Shown here in pieces: positions 1-7,444 of a DNA stretch of 9,428 nt. The stretch comes from Candidatus Colimorpha enterica (lineage in GTDB: Bacteria > Bacillota > Clostridia > Oscillospirales > CAG-272). The DNA is taken from the NCBI GenBank assembly GCA_000433515.1, contig FR891193.1, positions 498-9,925 on the forward strand, written 5' to 3'. The translations under genes and the position numbers were made by a program. Each line of letters begins with the position of its first letter. Position 1 is the first letter of the stretch. The notes beneath the pieces were generated by a model. That model did no database searches. It saw nothing but the letters and a program-made list of their open reading frames with translations, and had not been told where the DNA came from.

Positions 1-143
1 AGGAAATCCCCGCTTCCGTCGGTGCTTCCGTCGTCAACGGCGATAAGCTCAAATTCTCGGTATGTCTGCGAGAGCAGGGAGGGGAGGGTGGTGGGGAGGT
101 ATTTGATTTTGTTGTAGACGGGGAGAATTATGGTGGGGGTCAT
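1..143 (-). CDS. Glycosyltransferase family 2, partial (N-terminus only)
   Basis: Only the first 47 codons are present; the gene runs off the window at position 1. The translated start reads MTPTIILPVYNKIKYLP, followed by the nucleotide-binding DDGSTD motif at residues 37-42. This is the classic opening of a GT-A fold, family 2 glycosyltransferase: a beta strand ending in PVYN, then a helix, then the VDDGS loop that contacts the nucleotide sugar. Such enzymes transfer a sugar from a nucleotide donor to a lipid-linked acceptor at the cytoplasmic membrane face. The ATG overlaps the TGA of the preceding gene (ATGA, 140-143), which implies translational coupling, and no strong ribosome site precedes it. 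It is the tenth and last visible gene of the operon. The catalytic half is missing, so acceptor, linkage and any C-terminal membrane segments cannot be judged. Confidence 0.85.
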   Translation of the reverse strand, partial: MTPTIILPVYNKIKYLPTTLPSLLSQTYREFELIAVDDGSTDGSGDF

Positions 144-1120
144 GTTTTGCGTCTCAGTCGGTATAAAAATCTTGAACAGCGGATGCCGGCAATCCTGAAA
201 AATGTCATTTTAGCCTTTCGTCCGGGAGATATCCCGGAATTCATAATTGCCTTATAATGCCGGTTGAACTCTGATTTTGTCCACTTTTCAAGCTCGGCGG
301 GAATGGTTCCGTTTATGCTGTGAGTAACGATTTTGTCGGCAAGTTCGTTTTCGATGCAGTTGCGGAGTTTCACGTTGCCGCATTTTTCATACAACGCAAT
401 ATGGGTGTTGAAAATCGTAAATGAATCGTTGTACAGCTTTTTCAGGTGTTCAGGATTCCTGTTCATGGTTGTACTGTTTTCATTTCTCCGGTAGTAATAT
501 CCGGTATACGGTGTGTACACGATTTTATTACATTTCATGCACCAGTATGGCATTATCAATATATCTTCAAAAAACATTTTTTCGGTGAACCTGATGTCTG
601 AAAATATTTCTTTGCGGAACAGCTTTCCCCAGACATTGTTTAAATTCAACTCAAAACGGTAGTCGGTATATCGGATGATCAAGGATTCCCACCCGTCCAT
701 GACAATTTGTTCCTTCACTGCATGGGCGGATTTTTCATTCTTTTTATCGTCGGTTTCGATGAAGCCGCCGGCGACGCAATCTGCGCCGGACTGAATCAAC
801 AAATCTGAAAACGATGAAATTAGGTCGGCGGATATATAGTCATCACTGTCCACAAAAGAGATATAATCTCCCTTGCACACGTCGAGTCCGCGGTTTCTTG
901 CCGCGCTGACACCGGAGTTTTTCTGATGAATAACCACAATACGGCTGTCTTTTTCGGCAAATTCATCACAGATTTTGCCGGAGCGGTCGGTACTCCCGTC
1001 GTCAACGAGAATGATTTCAAGATTGCCGTAGGTCTGCGAGATTATGCTCTCCACACACTCAGGAAGGTATTTTTCAACGTTGTATACCGGTACGATTACC
1101 GAGATAAGTGCCTGTTCCAT
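140..1120 (-). CDS. Glycosyltransferase family 2
   Basis: A 326-residue family 2 (GT-A fold) glycosyltransferase, a normal full length. Seen: PVYNVEKYLP at residues 11-20, the nucleotide-binding DDGSTD at 40-45, the metal-binding DSDD (DXD-type) at 91-94, and FFED at 183-186, whose Glu-Asp is the usual place of the catalytic base. The C-terminus is rich in Arg and Lys, which would suit contact with acidic membrane lipid. It most likely adds one sugar to the lipid-linked oligosaccharide in the cytoplasm; donor and linkage are unknown. The ATG at 1120 is preceded by GAGGA (1125-1129 in complement). The gene begins 7 bases after the previous stop, and its own stop overlaps the next start as ATGA. 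Its N-terminal DNA shares a 26-base exact match with the upstream paralogue, yet its base composition is visibly more AT-rich (20 G+C of 60 at 541-600). Confidence 0.92.
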   Translation of the reverse strand: MEQALISVIVPVYNVEKYLPECVESIISQTYGNLEIILVDDGSTDRSGKICDEFAEKDSRIVVIHQKNSGVSAARNRGLDVCKGDYISFVDSDDYISADLISSFSDLLIQSGADCVAGGFIETDDKKNEKSAHAVKEQIVMDGWESLIIRYTDYRFELNLNNVWGKLFRKEIFSDIRFTEKMFFEDILIMPYWCMKCNKIVYTPYTGYYYRRNENSTTMNRNPEHLKKLYNDSFTIFNTHIALYEKCGNVKLRNCIENELADKIVTHSINGTIPAELEKWTKSEFNRHYKAIMNSGISPGRKAKMTFFRIAGIRCSRFLYRLRRKT

Positions 1121-1127
1121 GTCGTCC

Positions 1128-2144
1128 TCATTTCCTGTCTGTCAGATATTTCATGAGCACCCGTGCCGTCAGGGGTGAGCCGAGAAGCATGGTTTCGCAT
1201 TTCAGCTTTGCCGGACCGGTAAGAGAGCCGACAGTTTTCATTGCTGCTTTCACGCGGCTGCTTTTTGCCACGCGGTCGGCGATTTTGCTTTTGTCTTTTA
1301 ACGGAATCGCATAGCCCGCGGTCTGACCGATCGTGTTCAGTGCGAAAAACAGGGCAGTGTGACCGAGCTGTTCAGAGAAATCGAAGTCCGTGCGGTTCCC
1401 GAATTCCTCATGAAGCCGGTCAAGAAGCCGTTCGTAGTTGTCCCAGAGCGCCGTGTCGGATTTTTTTGTTGCCGAGCCGGTGTTCGCGACGAAATAATGA
1501 TAAAAAGCCTTGTTTTTGAGATAATAAAACTTTTGCGCCCGGTACATAACGCAGGCACCGAAAAACAGATCTTCGGAAATGCGAATTCCGGCGGGGTAAC
1601 GGAGGTTGTTCTCTCTTATCAGCTCCGACCGGATGAGCATGAGCCAGTTTGAAGTTGCCGGAGGGTATGTCAGGTCGGACTGCATTATCAGCTTCGGAAG
1701 GTATTCTGTTTCAAGCTTTGCGCGGTCATAGAAGCCTTCCGCAATGTTTTGGGAGAAGAGGGTGCTTTTGTCCGGGAAATCCTTCATGCAGTCGCACATG
1801 ACAACGTCACAGCCGTGGCTGACGGCGGTTTCAAGCATGGTTCCGAACATTTCTGGCTCGGCAAAATCGTCCGAATCGACAAAAGCGAGGTACTTCCCGC
1901 GCGCCGCCGCAATTCCGGCATTCCGTGCGTCGGACACTCCCCCGTTCGCCTTATGCACCACCCGTATGCGCGCGTCCTCTGCGGCGAAGCGGTCGCACAT
2001 TTGCGGGCAGCCGTCGGGCGAGCCGTCGTCAACGAGGATGATCTCAATGTCGGCAAGAGTCTGCGCCCGGAGCGACGCAACACAGCGCGGGAGGTATTTT
2101 TCAACGTTGTATACCGGGACGATTATGCTGACATCAACCCTCAA
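1128..2144 (-). CDS. Glycosyltransferase family 2 (TTG start)
   Basis: A 338-residue GT2 enzyme. PVYNVEKYLP lies at residues 10-19, DDGSPDG at 39-45 (nucleotide binding), DSDD at 90-93 (metal binding), and SEDLFF at 190-195 supplies the likely catalytic Glu-Asp. This layout is close to that of the next gene, and the two are probably paralogues acting on successive sugars, though specificity cannot be read. The only usable start is TTG at 2144: the reading frame meets the conserved first beta strand immediately, and AAGGTGG lies about nine bases upstream. The start sits inside the 3' end of the preceding GT4 gene (11-base overlap), so translation is probably coupled. The C-terminal 100 residues are alpha-helical in character and show no clear membrane segment. 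Cytoplasmic, membrane-associated action is inferred. Confidence 0.92.
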   Translation of the reverse strand: MRVDVSIIVPVYNVEKYLPRCVASLRAQTLADIEIILVDDGSPDGCPQMCDRFAAEDARIRVVHKANGGVSDARNAGIAAARGKYLAFVDSDDFAEPEMFGTMLETAVSHGCDVVMCDCMKDFPDKSTLFSQNIAEGFYDRAKLETEYLPKLIMQSDLTYPPATSNWLMLIRSELIRENNLRYPAGIRISEDLFFGACVMYRAQKFYYLKNKAFYHYFVANTGSATKKSDTALWDNYERLLDRLHEEFGNRTDFDFSEQLGHTALFFALNTIGQTAGYAIPLKDKSKIADRVAKSSRVKAAMKTVGSLTGPAKLKCETMLLGSPLTARVLMKYLTDRK

Positions 2145-3324
2145 TTACCCCCACCACCTTCCCGATCTCCCCGCGGTCGGAGTAGTCGCGGGAGAGGCAG
2201 CTTTCGCTCAGCTTTTTCATTTTCTCCGCGTCGTGCAGGAGGGCGGAGATGCCCTCTGCGCAGGCTTGAGGGTCGAGGGGGACGATTATGCCGTCAACGC
2301 CGTCGTCAAGCTGGCTTGCGGAGGTCGGATAGTCGGTTATGACGACCGGCTTGCCGAGGATCTGCGCCTCTCTCACCGCGACAGCCTTTCCCTCGTAGCG
2401 GGAGGGCTGGACGTATACGTCGCAGGCGTTCATGTACGGGTACGGGTCGGCGCGCTTGCCGAGGATGATCACACGGTTTTCCATGCCGTGGATGCCGATC
2501 TTCGCGCGGATAAGCTCCTCGCCGCCGCCGAAGCCGATTATGTACCACTTTATGTCGTTCCCGAGGTCAACAAGGTGTCTTGCGATCTCCGGGATGCTAT
2601 CGAAATTCTTCGCCTCGCAGAACCTGCCGCAGGACAGGAGCTTTATCTTCCCGTCCATCTCGCCGGACACGTCCTTTGCCGTCGCGCATTTTCTGATGCC
2701 GTCGGGGGAGATTATGTTGTCCACCCGGATGAGCCGGTCGGAGAGCGACGGGAATTTTCTTGTGAATGCCGTGCTGACGTCGTCGGAGATGGAGGCGATT
2801 CTGTCGTATGCCGACCACATTGCAAGCTCCGATACGGTGTCAACGTCGATGTATGAGTAGTCGGTGTGGATCCACGCGATTTTTTTCTTCGCGCGGCACT
2901 TTTCGGCGACGTAATAGTGCGGGGTGAGGAAGCTTATCGCAAGGTCGTACTCCTCCGCGCTTATCTGCGGCATATACTTCACGGTGTACCTGTGGCTGTA
3001 CTCAAGGGCGACCGCGCTGCCGTTTATCCCGTGTTCTTTTGAATATTTTGCCGCCGCACGCTTGCCGCGCCATCTGCCGTAGGCGACACGGAAGCACAGC
3101 TTTCTCAGCGCCCTGCCGATCGGAACCGCCATCGACGAATACGCCCGCTTTTCCGGCAGGAGATTTATTCCCTCGGGGATAAGACCCATCAGCTCCCCCT
3201 CATGGCGGAACAGGAACAGGTCAACCGAGTATTTTTCAGGGTCAAAGGCAGACAGAAGCCCCGCAAGCGCGCGCTCCGCCCCGCCGATCTCCATTGCGTG
3301 TGAGACGATCAGTATTTTTTTCAT
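2134..3324 (-). CDS. Glycosyltransferase family 4 (GT-B fold)
   Basis: A 396-residue retaining glycosyltransferase of family 4. The N-terminal Rossmann domain opens with KKILIVSHA and the glycine-rich IGGAERAL at residues 13-20, typical of this family. The C-terminal donor domain (from about residue 225) has CGRFCEAKN at 232-240, whose Arg and Lys normally bind the donor diphosphate, and the E-x7-E motif at Glu311 and Glu319 within YEGKAVAVREA. All expected family features are present and the length is normal. It would add an alpha-linked sugar to the growing lipid-linked glycan. The ATG at 3324 has a strong GGAGG six bases upstream (3331-3335 in complement), after a 67-base gap. This is one of the most GC-rich genes of the operon (40 of 60 at 2401-2460). 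The stop overlaps the following gene by 11 bases. Confidence 0.93.
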   Translation of the reverse strand: MKKILIVSHAMEIGGAERALAGLLSAFDPEKYSVDLFLFRHEGELMGLIPEGINLLPEKRAYSSMAVPIGRALRKLCFRVAYGRWRGKRAAAKYSKEHGINGSAVALEYSHRYTVKYMPQISAEEYDLAISFLTPHYYVAEKCRAKKKIAWIHTDYSYIDVDTVSELAMWSAYDRIASISDDVSTAFTRKFPSLSDRLIRVDNIISPDGIRKCATAKDVSGEMDGKIKLLSCGRFCEAKNFDSIPEIARHLVDLGNDIKWYIIGFGGGEELIRAKIGIHGMENRVIILGKRADPYPYMNACDVYVQPSRYEGKAVAVREAQILGKPVVITDYPTSASQLDDGVDGIIVPLDPQACAEGISALLHDAEKMKKLSESCLSRDYSDRGEIGKVVGVIEG

Positions 3325-3391
3325 TGGATGCCTCCGAAACCAAAAGGCGAAAGGTGATTTTTTCGGCGGTGAGCCGGTGCGAGCAGTTCCT

Positions 3392-4096
3392 CTATTTGAG
3401 CTTTCTGAAACAATCCTTCCCGAACACCCGGTGAAAAGGTTTTGTCAGCATACTTCTGAAAACCGTTGCGCGGCTCATCCAGCTTTTTGAGTACCAGTGG
3501 ATGGAGTACGTGTTATCCGTCCGGAGAAGTCTGCCGGTGGGGTCGTCGTAGGGGTTGAGGTACTCCGTCGGGAGTATGACCGCTCCGGCGACCGTCTGAA
3601 GCTGCCCGTTTTTTTCAAGCCCGAGGGGGACAAGGGCTTTTGTGTTAAGCACGGGGCAGGTGACCGTCGGGAAAGCGCCGTTTTCGTCGGGGAGAAGGGA
3701 GAGATACTGTTCTTCCATCGCCGCGACGGTTATATGCCCCGGCTCCGCGCCGAAGCCCTGACCGGTGTTGACGTTTTCGTCGTTTTCAAACCCGTAAAAC
3801 GCGCCGTATTCAAGCAGCGGGTCAAAGGAGCGCACCGCCTCAACGTCGGTATCGAAATAGATCCCGCCGTAACGGTTAACGACATCAAGCCGCACGAAGT
3901 CGCTGAGAAACGCCCATTTGCGGTTTTTCATGCAGTATTCCGCGTAAGGATAAGCCGAAATGTCGAAATTGCTTTCGTTCCATTCGGTGATTTCATAGCC
4001 GGGGCAGTGCTTTTTCCAACTTGCAATACATTTCTCGGCAAGCCGCGGCTTCTTAGCACCGCCGAACCAGCAGTAGTGGATGTGTGTGGGGATCAT
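3392..4096 (-). CDS. Glycosyltransferase family 32 (Gly_transf_sug), second copy
   Basis: A 234-residue protein of the GT32 or DXD-sugar-binding group, often annotated as capsular polysaccharide synthesis protein. Seen: the family opening IPTHIHYCWFGG at residues 2-13, the acceptor-side segment EWNESNFD at 38-45, KWAFLSDFVRL at 60-70, and the metal and nucleotide-sugar site YGGIYFDTDVE at 76-86, with DTD at 82-84. Near the C-terminus SIHWYSKSW is the conserved His/Trp patch of the family. It aligns without gaps over the first 92 residues to the other GT32 gene at 5558-6289, with about 53 identities by eye. The ATG at 4096 has GGAG six bases upstream (4103-4106 in complement), after a 36-base gap. 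It probably adds one hexose or similar sugar to the oligosaccharide; the donor is unknown. Confidence 0.9.
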   Translation of the reverse strand: MIPTHIHYCWFGGAKKPRLAEKCIASWKKHCPGYEITEWNESNFDISAYPYAEYCMKNRKWAFLSDFVRLDVVNRYGGIYFDTDVEAVRSFDPLLEYGAFYGFENDENVNTGQGFGAEPGHITVAAMEEQYLSLLPDENGAFPTVTCPVLNTKALVPLGLEKNGQLQTVAGAVILPTEYLNPYDDPTGRLLRTDNTYSIHWYSKSWMSRATVFRSMLTKPFHRVFGKDCFRKLK

Positions 4097-4132
4097 TTGG
4101 GGCTCCGGTTTAATAATGGTGTGTGATACGTT

Positions 4133-4672
4133 TCAGTCGCAGAATCCGATATATCCCTCTGTGGCATTATCTTTATGATGAATCACGGCGGGATTTCCAA
4201 TCACAACGGAATGATCCGGAACATCGGAATTGACAAATGCGTTCGGCGCGATCATTACATCGTTGCCAATATGTATATTGCCTATGACGGTTGTATTGAT
4301 GCCGACGTAAACATAATCACCGAGTGTTGGCGAACCTTTTCGTTTTCCGCGGTTTTCTGCACCGATTGTGCAGCCTTTATACAGATTGCAGTAGTTGCCG
4401 ATTACAACGTCGGTGCCGACGGTGATATTGTAAGGATGACCGAGATAAAGACCTTTTCCGCATTCTTTCGGACGTATTTCAAGACCGAATTTTCCGGATA
4501 GACGGAACAGTTTATATTTGCGCAGCGGAGAAGGATTTTTGCAATACTTCCGGTACCACCACATATAGCGCAGATTGTGCCTTAAAAGAATCCGGCAGTA
4601 GTCATAAAGACATCCGGAAAAATGTTTTCCGGTCATTCTCAGATAGTCGCATATAAAATCTTTATCTGCCAT
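4133..4672 (-). CDS. CysE-fold (left-handed beta-helix) acetyltransferase, probable glycan O-acetyltransferase
   Basis: A 179-residue hexapeptide-repeat acetyltransferase that resembles serine acetyltransferase. A helical N-terminus (about 1-60) is followed by the beta helix from about residue 63, with repeats such as ITVGTDVVIGNYCN and VIGNIHIGNDVMIAPNAFV and the terminal VIGNPAVIHHK. Aligned by eye with E. coli CysE, the catalytic His158 corresponds to His79 (LYLGH), and Asp143 to Glu65. The serine-contacting Asp157 becomes Gly78, Arg192 becomes Gly113 and His193 becomes Ser114. The acetyl-CoA machinery therefore looks intact but the serine pocket does not. With transferases on both sides, O-acetylation of a sugar in the lipid-linked glycan or its precursor is the best inference; a true cysteine-pathway enzyme is unlikely. 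The start overlaps the previous GT2 gene by 11 bases. The gene is AT-rich compared with the GT4 genes. Confidence 0.88.
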   Translation of the reverse strand: MADKDFICDYLRMTGKHFSGCLYDYCRILLRHNLRYMWWYRKYCKNPSPLRKYKLFRLSGKFGLEIRPKECGKGLYLGHPYNITVGTDVVIGNYCNLYKGCTIGAENRGKRKGSPTLGDYVYVGINTTVIGNIHIGNDVMIAPNAFVNSDVPDHSVVIGNPAVIHHKDNATEGYIGFCD

Positions 4673-5561
4673 ACTGTTTGCACGCCTTTCTTTTGATCAG
4701 CCCGGTCAGCAACCATCCGGCCGGGGTACATAATACAGTCAGGAATTTTCTCGGAGATTCTTTGATATAATTCCGGTTTTTCGCTATCACGCTGCTCGAA
4801 CAATAATGCACGCAGTCAACGAAAAGCCTGTTCCGGCTTGTGGGGTAGGTCATGCAGACCTTTCGCCAGAAGGCAAAGCCGCGCGGGTTTGCGAGGTACT
4901 GCCGCCACATACTGTTTGACGAGCCGTCGGGCTGATATTCGACGCTGCACAATATCCGGTTGATTGCAGCCATTTTGTATTTCTGATCGACAAGCAGGTA
5001 TTTATAGGCGAGAGCGACGTATTTTTCTCCGTCAAAAACCGGGTAGGGAGGGACGGATGTGATTATATCGGTGCGGTAGACCAGCTTTTTGTCTCCGCTC
5101 CCGCCGGAAGCGTAAAAGCCGGAAAGGGTGGTTTCGGTGACACCGTCGGGGAACCTTGTCCCGATGATATTGCCGGAAAAATCCGCGTCAAGTCCTATCA
5201 GCCCCGCGACGCCGGTGCTTTTTACCCGCTTCCATTCGGAGAGGATTATTTCAACCGCATTTTCGGCAAGGGCATCGTCGGAATCGATGCAGACATTAAG
5301 CTCTGTGTCGATATTTTCATATGCGGTGTTGTGTGCCGTGTGCATTCCGCCGTTTTCCTTGCGGATATAGCGGATCTCAAAGCCGTTATCCGAATTCATC
5401 CAGCCGCGGACAAGATCTTCCGTTCCGTCGGTCGAGCCGTCGTCGATTATCAGCCAGACAAAATCGCGGCTTTTCTGAGCGAGAAGGGAGGCATATGTCC
5501 GCGGAAGAGTGTGCGCGCGGTTGTAGGCGGGGGTGAAGATGGTCAGGGGTTTATTTGTCAT
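4662..5561 (-). CDS. Glycosyltransferase family 2 (family A)
   Basis: A 299-residue GT2 enzyme of a subtype different from the three downstream copies. It opens with LTIFTPAYNRAHTLPRTYAS (PAYN in place of PVYN), has DDGSTDG at residues 40-46 for nucleotide binding, the ENGGMHTAHNTA segment at 69-80, and CIDSDD at 91-96 as the metal site. The rest is less conserved, with several Cys and Tyr residues and a hydrophobic stretch near VLCTPAGWLLTGLI that may dip into the membrane or form an amphipathic helix. It should transfer one sugar onto the lipid-linked glycan in the cytoplasm. Its ATG overlaps the TGA of the preceding GT32 gene (ATGA, 5558-5561), and upstream it has only an A-rich, weak ribosome site, so it probably depends on coupled translation. 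The stop lies inside the acetyltransferase start region (11-base overlap). Confidence 0.92.
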   Translation of the reverse strand: MTNKPLTIFTPAYNRAHTLPRTYASLLAQKSRDFVWLIIDDGSTDGTEDLVRGWMNSDNGFEIRYIRKENGGMHTAHNTAYENIDTELNVCIDSDDALAENAVEIILSEWKRVKSTGVAGLIGLDADFSGNIIGTRFPDGVTETTLSGFYASGGSGDKKLVYRTDIITSVPPYPVFDGEKYVALAYKYLLVDQKYKMAAINRILCSVEYQPDGSSNSMWRQYLANPRGFAFWRKVCMTYPTSRNRLFVDCVHYCSSSVIAKNRNYIKESPRKFLTVLCTPAGWLLTGLIKRKACKQYGR

Positions 5562-6289
5562 TTTCTTTTCAGCCGTGACAGGTTATCGGTTCCTATAAGA
5601 TTTCTTGCTGTTCCGACAAGATATCTGCGGCATCGGAAAACAAAATTGCAGCTGTTGTTGCTTTTGTCGTTCCAGCTTCCCTCAAAATGATGGATTGAGT
5701 ATGTCTGCGCAGGAATCCTGTTCAAAATACGCAAGAAATTATTCGGTGAGAAGTATGCCTGAGGGTATATCCGGAAACCGAGTATATCCTGCTCCTTTCC
5801 GTTCGGCTTCAGACCGTTCTCCAAAAAAAATTTTGATATGAACGTCACGTTTGTGGTCATATCAAATGAGCCGTCTTCTTTGATAAAACTCCTTTCGGCA
5901 TAAGCATCCAAAACTGTTTTTAAAAACGCATTGTTTTTTTCTGCTCCTATGACGGCGGTAATTATTGAGTCGTTTGATTCAAAGCCGGTAAATGCCTCGT
6001 TATTCAAAAAAGCGTCGAAAGACTTGAGCGTTTCGACGTCGGTATCAAGATATATTCCGCCGTACTCAAATAACACACGCAGTCTTATGTAATCGGAGAC
6101 GAAAGCCCATTTATTTGCGGAGTATGCTTCACTGATATACTTGTTTGCGGTTATATCGGAATTGCTTTCGTTCCATTCGATGATGGTGTAATCAGGCATT
6201 GCTTTTTTCCAGCTTTGAATGCAGTTCTGAACAAGTTCTGACTTTTTTCCGTTGCCGAACCAGCAATAATGAAGCGTCTTTGGTATCAT
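5558..6289 (-). CDS. Glycosyltransferase family 32 (Gly_transf_sug), first copy
   Basis: A 243-residue GT32 enzyme. It begins IPKTLHYCWFGNGKK, carries EWNESNSD at residues 38-45, KWAFVSDYIRL at 60-70, and the catalytic metal-binding region YGGIYLDTDVE at 76-86 with DTD at 82-84. A C-terminal SIHHFEGSWND matches the family's conserved His/Trp region. Members of this family transfer a sugar from a nucleotide donor in polysaccharide and lipooligosaccharide synthesis; the specific sugar is not predictable here. The ATG at 6289 has AAAGGA seven bases upstream (6297-6302 in complement) and overlaps the GT4 stop as ATGA; its own stop overlaps the next start in the same way. It is clearly paralogous to the GT32 gene at 3392-4096 but is more AT-rich (25 G+C of 60 at 6001-6060), which suggests the two copies arrived separately rather than by recent local duplication. 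Confidence 0.9.
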   Translation of the reverse strand: MIPKTLHYCWFGNGKKSELVQNCIQSWKKAMPDYTIIEWNESNSDITANKYISEAYSANKWAFVSDYIRLRVLFEYGGIYLDTDVETLKSFDAFLNNEAFTGFESNDSIITAVIGAEKNNAFLKTVLDAYAERSFIKEDGSFDMTTNVTFISKFFLENGLKPNGKEQDILGFRIYPQAYFSPNNFLRILNRIPAQTYSIHHFEGSWNDKSNNSCNFVFRCRRYLVGTARNLIGTDNLSRLKRK

Positions 6290-7389
6290 CTGCGTATCCT
6301 TTCAGTGCTTTTTCCGGGCATCGCAGCGATTGTTTTTTCCACCACCGCATACTTCCCGAAATCAAGCACATGCTCCCTCCCGGCAAGCCCCGTTTTTCTT
6401 CTTTCATCGCCGGTCATTGCGGCGAATTTTTTCATTGCGTCATAGAGCGATGCGGTATCTGCGGGGCGGCAGAGGAAGCCGGTTTTTCCGTCGATGACCG
6501 CCTCGCGGCAGCCGGGGATATCGGTGGTTATCAGGGGTCTGCCGGTCGATGCGCCCTCGAGGAGGACGTTTGACATTCCCTCGTGATACGACGGGAGGAC
6601 GACGCAGTGGCAGCTTTCGTAGAGCGGGCGGACGTCCTCAAGAAAGCCGAGGTAGGTTATGACCCCGCTGTCGGACAGCTTCTTCACGCGGTCGGAATAT
6701 GCGTCCTCAAAGAATCCGGCGACATCGAAATGAACCTTATCGCCGTACTCGCTCTTCAGCTTTTCGGCGGCGGCAAAAAGCTCGTTGACACCCTTTTCCT
6801 TCATGATCCTGCCGACGAAAAGAAAGCGGAGCCCGTTTTCCTCCGACGGATATTCGCGGTACGGGTAGAAATCGGTATCGACACCCGCGCCGGGAAGAAG
6901 TACGGTTCTGTCGGCGGCAACCACCCTCTTTTCCACGAACCGTTCAAGATTGCCGGAGTTTTCAAAAAACACGGTATCGGCTTTTTTCAGCGCATGACGG
7001 TACATCCCGGTCACGAGCGGTGCAAGAAGTCTGTTGCTGAACGCCGAGCCGAGCCCCTGGACATTGACGAAATAGGGAATTCCCGCCTGTGCGGCGGCGA
7101 TCCCGCCGTAGATATTCGGCTTGATGGAATATGTAATGACCGCGTCGGGCTTTTCCGCGCCGATGATCCGGCGGTATTTCCGGAAAAGGGCATAATCCTT
7201 TGCCGGGTTTGCCCCTCTGCGGTCAACCTCTGTCTTTATCAGCCGGCAGCCTATCCCGGACAGCTCTTTTTCGCGTCCGACAAACGGGGTGGAGACGACA
7301 ACCTCGCCGCGCGCAAGAAGCTCGGTAATAAGCTCCCTGCGGAACTGCCAGAGCATATATGAATGATTTGTGATTATAAGATATTTCAT
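6286..7389 (-). CDS. Glycosyltransferase family 4, PglA/EpsD-like
   Basis: A 367-residue GT-B fold glycosyltransferase. It opens with MKYLIITNHSYMLWQFRREL, the N-terminal strand and helix usual in PglA/CapJ-like enzymes that add the second sugar to an undecaprenyl-diphosphate monosaccharide. GLGSAF lies at residues 112-117, PGAGVDTDFY at 166-175, the donor-phosphate motif GRIMKEKG at 193-200, and the E-x7-E motif at Glu270 and Glu278 within HEGMSNVLLEGASTG. The start was set at 7389 because the conserved beta strand begins there. The frame is open to a TTG at 7530, but that would add 47 non-conserved residues and overlap the previous gene by 59 bases. No good ribosome site is seen before 7389, only a hairpin further up. 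As the next gene after the initiating transferase, it probably adds the second sugar. The gene is GC-rich (38 of 60 at 6541-6600). Confidence 0.9.
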   Translation of the reverse strand: MKYLIITNHSYMLWQFRRELITELLARGEVVVSTPFVGREKELSGIGCRLIKTEVDRRGANPAKDYALFRKYRRIIGAEKPDAVITYSIKPNIYGGIAAAQAGIPYFVNVQGLGSAFSNRLLAPLVTGMYRHALKKADTVFFENSGNLERFVEKRVVAADRTVLLPGAGVDTDFYPYREYPSEENGLRFLFVGRIMKEKGVNELFAAAEKLKSEYGDKVHFDVAGFFEDAYSDRVKKLSDSGVITYLGFLEDVRPLYESCHCVVLPSYHEGMSNVLLEGASTGRPLITTDIPGCREAVIDGKTGFLCRPADTASLYDAMKKFAAMTGDERRKTGLAGREHVLDFGKYAVVEKTIAAMPGKSTERIRR

Positions 7390-7444
7390 GGCAGGATGCT
7401 TTCGGAAGTAAGTGAGGCACAGTGCCGGAATTACGGGACGGAAC

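Noticed and set aside
1744..2856. A 370-codon open frame on the plus strand, opposite the GT2 and GT4 genes.
   Set aside because: It is antisense to two genes with complete conserved motifs, shows no family motif, and is explained by GC-rich codon use that leaves few stops on the opposite strand.
3364..3376. Small hairpin CGGC/GCCG in the gap before the second GT4 gene, considered as a terminator.
   Set aside because: The stem is only four pairs, and in the operon's transcript it is followed by A residues, not U; the T-run lies on the wrong side for either strand.
6583..7362. A 259-codon open frame on the plus strand opposite the GT4 gene.
   Set aside because: No recognisable motif and wholly antisense to a well-supported gene. 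The same applies to the frames at 3497-4126 and 8376-9035.
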